Of a DNA stretch of 64,000 nucleotides, positions 44,513 through 55,976 are shown one piece after another. Made by a program: the position numbers and the translations under genes. The notes under the pieces were generated by a model, which was not told the DNA's origin, did not search any database, and saw only the letters and a program-made list of their open reading frames with translations. Every line of letters begins with the position of its first letter. Positions within the stretch are counted from its first letter, which is position 1. This DNA is from Reticulascus tulasneorum (taxonomy: Eukaryota; Ascomycota; Sordariomycetes; Glomerellales; Reticulascaceae): contig LSAX01000005.1 in the NCBI GenBank assembly GCA_001557505.1, positions 1,674,001 to 1,738,000 of the forward strand. Reading direction: 5' to 3'.

Positions 44513-45319
44513 ACCGATGTGGCTATATGGTCGACAAGTCCGTAATCATATGCCCACGGCGGACGACGAAGTCAAGTGACAAGATTCTAAGCTCCAATTC
44601 TCCACTCCCCACTCCCCACGCCCCTCGGCGGATTCGCGGCATCCCTCTTTTCAGACGCCCCATAGCGTCTTGGTAGATATCCCCATGGGGGGTTATGCTT
44701 GCCTGCCTTTCAACACCGGGCTCCGTTTCCTATCACCGCCCGCTAGGTAGGTATACAGCCAATTGTCCAACAGCCGAGACAAAGGATGGAGCAACCGTTT
44801 ATTAGGTTATCGAGTGAAACTCACCTTCCGTCACTGACTGCTGGCCTTGCTGCACGCCGTCCCATCTCTTCTCTCTTGTTAACCCCAGACTTTTACCTGT
44901 CTTCCCGCTTCACCACCCTTCTGTTGATCATACCGTCTGACCGTAAACTTCCTTCATAAGGTTAAATGTTGGTAGGCGTGATCGTACCGTCTCGACCTGC
45001 CTGTCCCCCATGTCTCTCATATAAGACTTGTATAGATCCGTCACCGTCCCCAAGTCCATGATCTATTTCACCTCCACAGATTGATCGGAGTTTCAAGCCT
45101 TGGCTTAGTTCGGAATCTCGAAAGCTGATCCAGAGCCTATAATACAGGCCTCTCTTCCTCTCTTTTGCTTTTGTTGAACTTGCTGTTGCTTCCAAGGACC
45201 TTCGTATCTACGGCCTTCTTGTCTTATCGACCCATCTCCCGTTGAACCATCACCTCGGTCCGTACGGTCAAACAATCGTCTGCCCCTTGGCATATATGAC
45301 CATTCTCGCCATTTAGACC

Positions 45320-48300
45320 ATGGCAGCACTGACGACCGCAATGGCTGGTTTGGACACCCGCACGGCGGGTCATGATATCGATCCCAACCCGTCCCCCTTG
45401 GAGAGCGAGTCGACAAACTCGACCCCTAACACGGAGTTTTCTCCGCCATGCAGCCCTCAGCAAAAGGTCCAGCAACTCATGAAGGACACGAGAACTGCGG
45501 CCAGGAAGAAGCTGGCAGAGCTGACGCTCGAAGAGAAAGTATGATCGCCCCGCGAGCCGCACTGATGTGGGGGATTGACACTAACCCTTGCCAAGGTCTC
45601 CCTACTTACCGCTGCGGATTTCTGGAGAACCAAAGCCATCCCGTCCAAAGGCATCCCGGCCGTCAAGACATCTGACGGCCCGAATGGCGCTCGAGGCGGT
45701 ATCTTCGTGGGCGGCACTAAGGTTCGGGTTCTATGCATCCCCTAGAGGTAACCCCTATATTGACCTCGTTCACAGGCTGCTCTCTTCCCTTGCGGTGTCT
45801 CGTTGGCAGCTACGTGGAACAAGGACCTGCTCTACGAGGTTGGCCGACATCTCGCGGATGAAGTCAAGGCGAGATCGGCGAACGTGCTCCTTGCACCAAC
45901 CGTCTGCATGCATCGTCACCCCCTTGGCGGACGAAACTTTGAATCTTTCTCAGAGGACCCGCTTCTCACCGGAAAGCTGGCGGCCCAATATATTCGGGGC
46001 CTCCAGGAGAAAGGAGTTGCCGCAACCATCAAGCGTTGGTACTATCCATTACGTTGTTATTATGGTCTCTGCTAACACATTTCAGACTTCGTCGGAAATG
46101 AGCAAGAGACCCATCGACTGACAATAGATTCGCTCATCATGGAGCGGCCGTTGCGAGAAATCTATCTCCGCCCATTCGAGATCGCCGTTCGAGAATCTAA
46201 CCCATGGGCTATCATGACCTCTTATAATCTCATAAATGGCCAACACGCCGATCTCAACGAGCTCACTCTCAAAAGTATCCTCCGCGGAGAGTGGCGATAT
46301 GATGGGTGAGTCTCGTGCCATCGTCGATCAGAACTCATTCTAACACTTTAACAGCACCGTCATTTCCGACTGGGGCGGTTTAAATTCGACCGTCGAATCT
46401 CTCAAGGCCGGGTGCGATGTCGAATTCCCCTACTCTCCGAAATGGCGATTTGAGAAATTGATCGAGGCGATGAAGGAGGGCAAGATCAGCCAGGAAGACA
46501 TTGATCGTGCCGCCGAGAACGTGCTCACCCTGGTCGGACGCCTAAAGGGGGAGGACTTGTCGGAGGAGTTGGCCGAGCGGGAGGATAACCGTGAAGAGAC
46601 GAGGGACCTGATCCGTGCTGCCGGTGCCGAGGGTTTGACGCTGCTCAAGAACGACGGAGCCGTCTTGCCACTCTGCCCAAAGACCACCAAAGTGGCAGTT
46701 ATCGGCCCCAACGCAAACCGGGCGATTGCCGGCGGTGGAGGCAGTGCCAGTCTGAATCCGTACTACAACACGATTCCTTTGGAGAGCATTCGAGCAGCTG
46801 TCCAGACCGAGGTCACATTTGCGCAAGGCTGCCACATTCACAAGTGGCTCCCTGTTGCGTCTCCGTTCTGCACGGAGAAGTCGGGTAAAGCGGGCGTCAA
46901 TATCGACTGGTATGCTGGTGATCAGTTCCAAGGAGAGCCCGTTGTGGTCCAACGGAGAACCAATACCGACCTCTTTCTCTGGGATTCTGCGCCTCTTTCC
47001 CAGGTCGGTCCGGAATGGTCGGCCATCGCCACCACATATATTACACCGACAAGCACGGGCAAGCACACCATCAGCTTCATGAGCGTGGGACCCGGAAAAT
47101 TGTACGTCAACGGCAAGTTGTCCATGGATCTGTGGGATTGGACCGAGGAGGGCGAGGCCATGTTCGATGGCTCGGTTGACTACCTCGTCTCGGTCGATAT
47201 GGAAGCCGGCAAGCCGGTTGAGCTCAAGATCGAAATGACCAATGAGCTCCGGCCACTAGCCAAGCAGAAGCAGTTCGGTGTCACTCACAAGTATGGTGGC
47301 TGCCGCATTGGCTTCAAGGAGGAAGACCAGGTGGACTTCCTCCAAGAGGCGGTAGACACCGCAAAGGCTGCCGACGTTGCCGTTGTCATTGTCGGACTCG
47401 ATGCAGAGTGGGAATCCGAAGGATATGACCGCCAGACGATGGATTTACCGTCTGATGGAAGTCAAGATCGACTTATCGAGGCGGTTGTGAAGGCAAACCC
47501 CCGCACCATCGTGGTCAACCAATCGGGTACCCCCGTCAGCATGCCATGGGCCGACCGAGTTCCGGCCATCATCCAGGGATGGTATCAAGGACAGGAAGCT
47601 GGCAACGCATTGGCTGATGTTTTGTTCGGTCTCAAGAATCCCAGCGGAAAGCTGCCGGTATGTTCATTTTTTGTCAATCGAGTTGTGATTGAATTTTGCT
47701 AATCTTTTGATAGTCAACCTTCCCTAAGCGCATTCAAGACACCCCTGCCTATAACAACTGGGGCGGCGAGAACTTGCAAGTAAACTACGGAGAAGGTCTC
47801 TTCATCGGGTATCGACACTATGAGCGAGCCCTGATCGAGCCGCTCTTCGCGTTCGGTCACGGGCTCTCATACACAACCTTCGAATACGGACGTCCATCAC
47901 TTAGCTCCAAGACCCTCGGTTCTGGGAATAAGGACTCTATCGAGCTCGTCTTTGCAGTCAGCAACACCGGCGCAGTGGCCGGTGCTGAGGTGGTTCAGAT
48001 CTACGTCCGGGATGAGAAATCGAGGCTGCCCCGACCAGAGAAGGAACTCGTCGCATTCGAAAAGATTTACCTCGAGCCTGGAGAGACACATCATCTCCGT
48101 ATCAACCTCGACAAGTACGCCGTGGGATACTACGACACCGCGATACCGGCCTGGATTGCTGAGGAGGGCACTTTCAATGTGCTCATTGGTGCATCGTCTG
48201 CTGATATCAAGTAAGCCTACAAGCGATCCTCCATATTTATCAAACGGCAATGCTAACCCGAGCCTAAATAGATACTCTACCCAGTTTGAAGTGAAGGAGT

Positions 48301-48320
48301 CCTTCACCTGGGTCTTCTGA
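45320..48320 (+). CDS. GH3 beta-glucosidase with PA14 domain, intracellular type
   Basis: Hydrolyses terminal beta-D-glucosyl residues. Seven exons: 45320-45538, 45596-45721, 45776-46034, 46086-46305, 46355-47657, 47714-48210 and 48272-48320; all six joins keep phase and give 890 aa. The N-domain includes KTSDGPNGARG, the conserved GGRNFESFSEDP and KHFVGNEQE (completed by a splice); the nucleophile is Asp280 in VISDWGG. The second domain has AVIGPNANRAIAGGGGSASL, interrupted by a PA14 insert (about residues 450-590, GVNIDWYAG through YVNGKLSMDLWDW). The C-terminal fibronectin-III-like domain has FAFGHGLSYTTFEY. There is no signal peptide, and the first ~60 residues are a Ser/Thr/Pro-rich extension, so the enzyme is probably cytosolic. 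Donors of introns 2 and 3 (GTTCGG, GTTGGT) are weak. Confidence 0.92.
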
Positions 48321-50104
48321 TCAGTTTCCAAATCTTTCTTGCTGACATATATACCACGCCGTTTTGGATTTTTGTTCAGTACCCCTTTACGGTTTCCATG
48401 GATGAATAGACGTAGGGTGTGTGGGTGTGAGCATGTACTCACGGACATCAATGATGAATGTTTATTACTTTTAGGATACATAAATTCCTCGCAACCACGA
48501 CCGCCGATGGCGTCGAGAGGAGGGGAGAACCGGCCCCCGCTCCCTTGGCTGGAAGGGGCAGGTGAACTTCCACGTCACCAAACTTGTATCTAGGTGGATT
48601 ATGCTGGGGGACCATATTAGCTAGGCATCGTAGACCATGAATAGCACAGCACGCTCCGTTAAACTCTCACTTGACCGTCCCACCATCCTTTACCTGGATT
48701 CGTAGCTAGCGGGTCTCCGTTCCGATGCGTGTGCATCGGTCGTCATGCTCGCTTATAGTGCGGCTTCGGCCACTACGGTGGGGGATTCTAAGGTAGGCGT
48801 GGTCCCCATATTGCGACTGCAATCTGGCCCTACTTGCGGGAAGGCTCCGCTCCTTATCTAGCACTGAGTGCCGCGTGACGGTCGGTGAGCCTTGATTTCC
48901 TTACAATATCAGTCGCCAATCAGTAAGACTGCAATATATCCATATGTTGGTAGTGCGTGGCGTGACCTGGGGATTCCTTTCGTGAGTGTGGTGGCCTGGT
49001 TATAGCGGTCGTTGTGACTCTAAGGCAGCCCGTAACGGTTTACGAGCCAATCGAGCTGGAGGTGTGACGGTGATGGTTGGTTCCGCGTCCCGTTAAGGTG
49101 AAGGAAATGGGTGGGTGAGCATCGATATTGAAGGAGTCTACGGTGGGGGTGGGTTGTTGTGGCTGACGGGGCAGATATATATAGGAAGGTGAATGACACT
49201 CTGAGTCGCTATCGTGGGGTTTATTCCTCTGACGTGGTTGCTGCACACGCAGCCAGCCTACCCAGATCTAGAGGTTTTGCGGATCTGCGTATCAAGATGT
49301 ATTCCACGTAGAGAACTTTAGACAATCCTACCTTCCAAGAGAAACCCCGCGTTTGCTCATCTTTGACAAGCTCCTAATGTTCGGGAGAGGCTATTCGTCT
49401 CCGGGCAATCAGTGAAAGATCTCAGCGTGCTGAATAAGAGCAAGAGACTGGCACGGTGTTGGCCCGGAAGATCGCTTGTAAGTAGATCCGAGTATTACTT
49501 GATGGCAGACAACGTTCTGGCTTCTTGGGATGTTGGAATGCTGGCATGCTTTCTGGGTTATGGTGATAGCTTCCAATATTCAAGGTTATGTCAGCATTAG
49601 TAGCTACAGCGTAGGTAGCAATGACCCGGCGGCAAGAGATTCCGCCAGCCGAGGCCCTTCCGCTGTCTTCCCGTCAGGGGCAGGCGATGGTGCGCCCAAC
49701 TTAGGTACGCTGGAGCGGCATTTTCCAGCTGGTGCACGCGCTAAATACTGACTAGCGGTCCATGCATCCACTTCCCCAGCAGCAGGGGATCGTGAATTTC
49801 CAGATCTCGCCACGCGTCTTCTCCTTTTCGCGCCTGGAAAGGCACGCTTTCATTGAAGAAATTTGTGCGCTCTAATTGGAATCCAAAACGGGGAGCAACC
49901 TGAGTTTGTGGCTTGCACCGTTGTAATTTTAAACGAAGTTCAATAATGCCTTTTGCTGCTCCAATCCTGTGAGCAGTTCGAGTCCAGCAAGCCCAGCCTG
50001 CAGCGTGGGAAAGTTTCACCCACACCACTTCCATTCAGCTGGCGCGGAGCCATACCCTTCCTGGACCTTGAGCCTCCTGCAAGGGATGGCTGATGCCACC
50101 AAGA
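48321..50104. other. Intergenic, no supported gene
   Basis: 1.8 kb between two plus-strand genes. Only short frames. Holds the GH3 3' flank and the promoter of the Ted1-type gene. Confidence 0.55.
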
Positions 50105-52261
50105 ATGGCTTCGCCTTACAGCAACGGGTTCGGTAGCAAAAGCTCCTCTCGTCATCAAAAATATGGAAATTCCGACTCTTTCGTCGAGGCTTTCCTGAAC
50201 GGCGCATCGCGGAGCTTGAAGAGCTTGTGGGCATTCTGGAATACCCGCGGCCGGCACATGGTCGCCAGCATGGCGGCGCAGTTTCTGCGCCAGGTGAGGA
50301 AGAACCTGGTAACGCGGCGGATCCTGAGCTTCCCGCACTTCCTTGTGTGCTGCTGGATCGTGATCATGCTCTGGGGTGAGCGGTGGATATTTCAAGCCAA
50401 GGTTGAGCATTGCAGGTGGAAGCACTGGGAGACCTGGGTAGGTGACACGATTCCTCGACGCGAGGCTTGTGACATTGACAGTGTGTAGCCAGCCGGAACG
50501 AACCCTCACCATCTCATCTTCATTGCCGACCCCCAACTCATCGATCCTCACTCCTATCCCGGCAGGCCGTGGCCCCTCTCGCCGTTGACAGTATTGATCA
50601 CCGACAACTATCTCCGACGGGGCTATGCCCAATTGCAACGGCAGCTGCATCCCGATTCCATCTTCTTCCTCGGGGACCTGTTTGACGGCGGACGGGAATG
50701 GAAGACCGCCCATGGGGATTTCAAAGACCCAGCATGGGCCGAGGGTCATCGGCCCAAGAACGAGCAGAAGTTTGTGAAGTCGTGGAATAAAAAATACGGA
50801 GAAGACTTTTGGCTGCGGGAATACGACCGTTTCGGCGACATCTTCTTCAAGGATTTCAGCACGGTTGGGGATCACCCGGGAACGGGGCAGAGGGGACGGA
50901 AGCTGGTTGCGAGTCTGCCGGGGAACCACGATCTCGGGTTCGGGGACGAGATTAAGGTGCCGGTCCGGGATCGCTTTAGCGCTTACTTTGGGGACGTAAA
51001 CCGGGTGGATGTGATCGGAAATCATACGATCGTGTCCGTGGACACGGTATCACTGAGCGCAGGGTCATCGAACCAGGCTGGCGAAGCCGACTTGCGACCA
51101 ATATACTATCCGGCTGAGCTGTTCCTGAAGGATATACAGGTCACGAAACGCAAGGCTGTGGAAAAGGAACTACGGTTCTGGAGAGGCGAAGTTGAGGAGG
51201 TCACGTTCAACCACACGGTAGAAGACCTGGATAATGCGGACATCAGCAAGCCGACTCTAGACCCTGGCGAGGGGGCCCCCGACTTCCCCACACTCCTTTT
51301 AACACACGTACCGCTGTACCGAGATCCGGGAACACCCTGCGGCCCCTTCCGAGAACACTGGCCTCCGGCCCAGCCTCCCAAGGGACAGACCGGCCCCGTG
51401 AACCCGGATCATCGAAATGCGATATCCGTCTCGAGCGGGTACCAGTACCAGAACGTCCTCAGCGAAGACGACTCTATCAAGCTGGTCAAGAGCATAGGAA
51501 ATGTCGTCCACGCCTTTTCGGGAGATGATCACGACTACTGCGAGGTGGTTCACTCTTCCCGCAAGGACAATGTTCGGGAGATCACGGTCAAAAGCATGAG
51601 CATGGCCATGGGCGTCCCGACGCCCGCTTTCCTCATGGTCAGCCTTTACAATCCCATCGACGAGAATGGGAAACCACTTCCTGGTGCTCCGGAGAAGACG
51701 TTACAAACACATCTCTGTCTTCTCCCTAATCAAATTGCGACGTACATGAAGTATGTCTGGCTCATCTTCGTTTGTCTAATACTACTCACCATCAGAGCCT
51801 TCCTCGTCCCCATCCTCCGACTCGCCCCTTTTGCCCTCGATCCGGAGCCGTCGGCAACCACCATACTTCCGTCTTACAAAGACAAAGTCGAAGATGATGG
51901 CACATATAGTATGCAGTCCACCTCGGCGACCTCCGGTTCCCGCTACCTCTCTGCCCGCCTCTCTTCCTCACGCACACGAAGCCCCTCCATCACCGGCAAC
52001 GGCGTGCCTTCTCGTAGCTCCTCTCTGAAGAGCAAGCAGAAGCGTGCGAAGAAATGGGGCTGGGGAGAGAATCGCGGTCCGAAGATCGACATCTTCAAGG
52101 ACGATTTGTACGACGGAGGCAAGTCGCGCTCTACGTGGCGTGCGGCATCCGCGCGCTCCAAGTCGACTCTTGCGGTCGTGCTTCGCGAGATAACGACAAC
52201 GACTTGGAGGGTGGTGTGGATGGCTGTCTTGTTTTGGGCGTATCTTGCATATAAAGGATGA
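50105..52261 (+). CDS. ted1: Ted1/Cdc1-type ER metallophosphoesterase
   Basis: Calcineurin-like phosphoesterase of the family that trims ethanolamine phosphate from GPI anchors in the ER and aids ER exit of GPI proteins. Exons 50105-50437 and 50489-52261, intron 51 nt (donor GTAGGT); product 701 aa. Metal-site motifs in order: FIADPQLIDP, FFLGDLFDGGRE, LPGNHDLGFG, LLTHVPLYRD and FSGDDHDYCE. A first membrane helix lies near residue 90 (FLVCCWIVIMLW), a second after the catalytic domain (YVWLIFVCLILLTIRAFL) and a third at the extreme C-terminus (WRVVWMAVLFWAYLAYKG); the Ser/Arg/Lys-rich segment between the last two is probably cytosolic. An in-frame ATG at 50093 is an alternative start. The closest paralogue family is Cdc1, so the exact orthology is not certain. 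Confidence 0.9.
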
Positions 52262-52752
52262 CATGGTACGAAGCTGTATCATAAGGTAGCTCAGGATGTC
52301 TTTCTACCCGAAGAGCATGGGACCGCATTGGATGGATATACAGGACTCGTGCTGGTGTTTTCGTCGGGCATAAAATGGTTGCTTTTGTGTATACTAATAC
52401 TATATAATAGCCCTCTACTACAGAGAGAGAAATAGGGCATAAATACAAGAATCGAACGGTCTTTTCTTCAAATCACAGGGCCAGTAGCTTGTATGTTTTT
52501 CGGTGGGTGTGGCACGACTGGTTGTTTCCTTCGGTGTCGAACGGAGTGAGGGAGGTGCCTTCCTTGGTCATTTCTTGAGTACCCCTAGATATGGGAGCGC
52601 CTTCCCCTTTGGCAACACGCACATATATCCAGGCAAATCACTCTCCGGTTACCTCCTCATCTCTCTTATCCATTCACACTTCCACTCCTCTCCCAATAGG
52701 ACTGCTGTCTCTCGTCGTGTACTCCCAAGCAACCCAAGTACAGCAAATCGAG
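52262..52752. other. Intergenic: Ted1-type 3' flank and promoter of the zinc-knuckle gene
   Basis: About 0.5 kb. The frame of the next gene is open upstream to 52591, but that part lacks protein character and is taken as leader. Confidence 0.55.
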
Positions 52753-54120
52753 ATGGCTTCGCGAACTCCCCTGCCTCGATTAGGCGATACCTTCCACGCC
52801 AAAGGCGGACTGACGATCGGTAATCTCAATGGAGACGTGTTCTTCATCCGCTCTGGCGAAGCAGCGACAAACACGGCCCCGCAAGTAGGCAATATCCGCT
52901 TTCTCAACGTTCGGGGCAACTTTTACGTTCTTGACGCCCAGGATGTTGAGAAGCACACCAAGCTCAAGATTGGGACCTACGGAACGTTGATCCAGGAAGG
53001 ACTGCCTTACTTGTCGACTGTCGATCCTCAGCAAGACACATGGATTATCAGCGCTTCGGGCAACGTTGTTTGCGTGTTGCCAAACTGTTCTGATATGTGC
53101 CTTGTGGTCAGAGTTCGGGGTGACTTCATTGCTCTTGGCGAACCATCGGGAGCCATGCTACAGTTACTTGACAGTCTCGATGTGCGGAATATTGAGGGCA
53201 CCTCGTCATCCCTGTCGTATTCGGCCGGCAGCTCCGTTTTAGAGAACCTTGCCGCCACCTGGTTGAGCATGCAGTTTCCTGTTGAGCCTCCGAAGCCGAA
53301 GCCGAGAGAAGACGTCCACGGAGACGATATCCATGGAGCCGATGAACTCACTCCAACCTGTGGCAACTGCGGCCGTCCTGGCCATGTAGTTCGCGAATGC
53401 GTTGGACCGGTGGATAGCCAAGGTTTCATTAATGCATGCCCAGTCTGCAACACTTCCCTTCATAGATACGACGTGTGCAAGCGTCGACGATCCAAAAATA
53501 AAGTTAAACAAAACTTCGAGATGCTGGTGTTCTGGCGACAACGAAAGCCTCCTATCCGCGCGACAATTTGCTGGTATAGTGCCTGGGTCAAAAGCGGTCG
53601 TCCCGATATGATGCTTCCGTATTCTTCCGAGTTTGCGATGAGCCTGACCGGAAACTCAATGCGAGCTTTTTACTCAGATTGGAAGACCTATGACTACACG
53701 AGGTGCTATGGCAATCCAACTCTTGAAGCACAAGGGCTGCCTGCGGATCCCCTTACGCAGCCAGTCCAGGGACTGATGGTATTGAGGAATGGTTCTCAAG
53801 CTTGGAGCAGGCACAAAAACAAGCCGGGGGAGAGGAAGAAGAAGAGGGACAGAACATCCAGGTCTCACGGTTGGCTGGGCTTCAAAAAGTACAAGGACAA
53901 TGGAGGGGTTCCAAACCCTAGCGGTTTCAAGCGTGACGAAACAGCAAACCAGGACGCCAAGTTGGATGCAAACGATGTGAAGATCAATATCAAAACGGAG
54001 AACAGACGGTCCAGGACTCCTGCTACTGGTGGTTCGGTCACTTACAGGCAGAGAAGTCCTCATATCAAGCAGGAGCCTGATGACAGGGTCAGGATCAAAG
54101 TTGAGCCCGCTGACTGGTAG
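52753..54120 (+). CDS. Double CCHC zinc-knuckle protein with terminal SUMO-type motifs
   Basis: Single-exon gene, 455 aa, start MASRTPLPRLGD. Residues 1-190 are a folded-looking, beta-rich region of no recognised family. Two CCHC knuckles follow in tandem, each C-x2-C-x4-H-x4-C: Cys203/Cys206/His211/Cys216 (CGNCGRPGHVVREC) and Cys228/Cys231/His236/Cys241 (CPVCNTSLHRYDVC). The C-terminal third is basic and polar. Its last ~45 residues carry three psi-K-x-E motifs (IKTE, IKQEPDD, IKVEPADW), the SUMO-acceptor consensus. Knuckles of this type bind RNA or single-stranded DNA. No reverse transcriptase, protease or integrase lies nearby, so a retroelement gag is unlikely. I know similar knuckle proteins only as uncharacterised fungal families. 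Confidence 0.8.
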   Translation: MASRTPLPRLGDTFHAKGGLTIGNLNGDVFFIRSGEAATNTAPQVGNIRFLNVRGNFYVLDAQDVEKHTKLKIGTYGTLIQEGLPYLSTVDPQQDTWIISASGNVVCVLPNCSDMCLVVRVRGDFIALGEPSGAMLQLLDSLDVRNIEGTSSSLSYSAGSSVLENLAATWLSMQFPVEPPKPKPREDVHGDDIHGADELTPTCGNCGRPGHVVRECVGPVDSQGFINACPVCNTSLHRYDVCKRRRSKNKVKQNFEMLVFWRQRKPPIRATICWYSAWVKSGRPDMMLPYSSEFAMSLTGNSMRAFYSDWKTYDYTRCYGNPTLEAQGLPADPLTQPVQGLMVLRNGSQAWSRHKNKPGERKKKRDRTSRSHGWLGFKKYKDNGGVPNPSGFKRDETANQDAKLDANDVKINIKTENRRSRTPATGGSVTYRQRSPHIKQEPDDRVRIKVEPADW

Positions 54121-54906
54121 AAAGGTTCTACTTGCTGCACACTTCTCGGTATGTTTGGCGATTAGCAGATATTCATCCCAAGGGCTGTGTGCGTCAGCTT
54201 ATTACTGGTGTTGCCCCATTTGCTGGCCTGAGGAGGAACACTGTAGGTATATTACACATGGGCTCCCTTGTTAGAGGTCACAGGTCAGCAATATGCTTGT
54301 TTATGAGCAAGTTACAACTATTAGAAGTTTTCAATCGGACTTGCAGAAGTAGCTGTTATACTAGGGTTGAGTTAGAATCGATGATGAGATATATCAACTG
54401 CCAAGACTCCTAAATTCAGTCCGAGGAATAAAGTCACCCATCTCCCATTATAATAGGTGCAAGGCCAAGTATCTGCTGCTATCTTAATCCCGTAAATAGA
54501 ATACTCCAAACATTATATGAGTTATAGGATGCTCTCTAGCACCTTCTTAGTCCTGCACCGCATGCCTGGCCACACGGTTAGGACAGCTTTGGGCACTTCT
54601 TTCAGTGAGATTCCAGGCCATACAACTTGATCATTTGTCAAGTCTTTATGAATGTAAAGTAATGAGCCTGTAAGATAGGTACCTTAGTTAAGGTACTTAC
54701 CTTAGGTCCTTCTCGGGTTTTGCTTTCGAGTTTGAGCGTGCCTTCCCTGAGCTTCGACCAGCTGCCCTTTCATCTTTTGACACAACCCAACCCTATGTCT
54801 TTAATTCACAAACACTTTCACATTTCATTTCAGTCATTCGATATTAACCTACCTCACTCCGGACAAGCTTATACCCACCTGCAGCGTAAAAGAGCGTTCA
54901 TCATGG
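54121..54906. other. Intergenic
   Basis: 0.8 kb, AT-rich, with a hairpin-forming TACCTTA/TAAGGTA inverted repeat at 54679-54696. No gene. Confidence 0.55.
54679..54696. repeat. 18-nt inverted repeat (8-bp arms) of the TACCTA class
   Basis: GTACCTTA and TAAGGTAC are reverse complements separated by two bases; further AGGTA/TACCTTAGG words flank it. Confidence 0.75.
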
Positions 54907-55976
54907 ATGAGGGAATCAGCATCAACTGGAAAGAGACTTTTTTATTTCTTCTTATGGGACCTCTTGGGAGTCTCGGATCGTCTTTTGACTGACGTAGAAG
55001 AGATAAAAAGTTTGATCACCAACATGATCCGAAAACAGCGCCCACCAATCGATTCTGTTGGGCCTCCAAGATCCTGGGATCACCTGCTCTGGCACATCAT
55101 CAAATGTCTGATCCGGCAACTAGGTTAGAAAGCCTAATTTCTTGCCCTTATAAGTCACTAATATAATTCTAGGAATTCAGGTGACTTCTCAACGAGGTTT
55201 CCCCACTATCCTAGAAGACGAGCGAGAGTACAACCTCCGGGGCGACAATGGATGGTGGCTCGACAGTCCACCCAACTCCTCGACACTGGGGCCGTTGGTC
55301 ACTTGGATAAATTTGGATTTAGAGGAAAATGAGTACGAATATGACAGTACCGTGGATGATTACTGTCTCGATTTCTGGCTGCTGTGGCATCTGGATAGCA
55401 TCTACAAGAGCTATTTGTTCCAGGAACGGGGTCGTGGAAGCTTGGATGAACAATCCTTACTTGACCAACTTTCAGCTGCACCACGGGATTGACCCTTGGG
55501 CTGTACCCATCCTAGTATCGATTACAGAAGGAGATGCTCAAATTCTACTGGGTTCTTTCAAGAAAGATTGTTTGGCAGGCTCTCAAATTGTCGTCGACTG
55601 GCAAAGGAGGATGGTAAGAGTGCAAACCGTGGAGGAGACGGACGCCTCGCAGTACGAGCTGGTGACATTGGTGGAATCCCTCCGAAGACTTCATGTAGTT
55701 CTTCTACATTGGGCAACGAACAAGCCCAATTCCGTTCGACGCTTAAAAAGCATAAAGGCAAGCGTGGCAAAACTGGGTGGTCTTGCCCTGCTAAAATTTC
55801 ATTGGAATTCAATCAAGGAGTTCAGCATCCAAAGCTACACAGAGTCACGGAACGAGCGAAAGGGTGGGAGCAAGAAGCGACGCAGATCAGAAGTAGAGGA
55901 CTCAGACTTAGAACTAGCAGTGCAAGCTAGGCAAAAGAGGCCCACCCTACCCTTGGAGATACCCAGTCTTCATTAG
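54907..55976 (+). pseudogene. Probably broken gene, unknown family
   Basis: Exon-like frame 54907-55123 (MRESASTGKRLFYFFLWDLL, SWDHLLWHIIKCLIRQL) joins across a 49-nt intron (55124-55172, donor GTTAGA, acceptor TCTAG) to 55173-55492 (GFPTILEDEREYNL, TWINLDLEENEYEYD). That frame stops at 55492. A second frame, 55329-55976, becomes protein-like from about 55430 (VEAWMNNPYLTNFQLHHGID) and continues through WATNKPNSVRRLKSIKAS to a Lys/Arg nuclear-type patch KKRRRSEVEDSD. The two are one base out of register and no plausible intron bridges them, which suggests a frameshift near 55425-55440, either real or a sequencing error. No domain is recognised. Two adjacent genes is the alternative. Confidence 0.4.

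Larger units (their letters stand above)
41192..45319. other. Gene-poor stretch, right part of the accessory-like block
   Basis: 4.1 kb between divergent genes. Holds the TACCTA-rich patch (41700-42330), a TACG/TATG microsatellite (44083-44104), two weak candidate frames (43582-43959 and 44195-44512) and the GH3 gene promoter. Nothing else is supported. Confidence 0.5.

Noticed and set aside
49960..50000. AGTTCGAGTCC resembling a tRNA B box
   Set aside because: No matching A box or acceptor stem at the required distance.
52753..54120. CCHC protein as a retrotransposon gag
   Set aside because: No reverse transcriptase, protease, integrase or long terminal repeats nearby, and the N-terminal region does not resemble gag.
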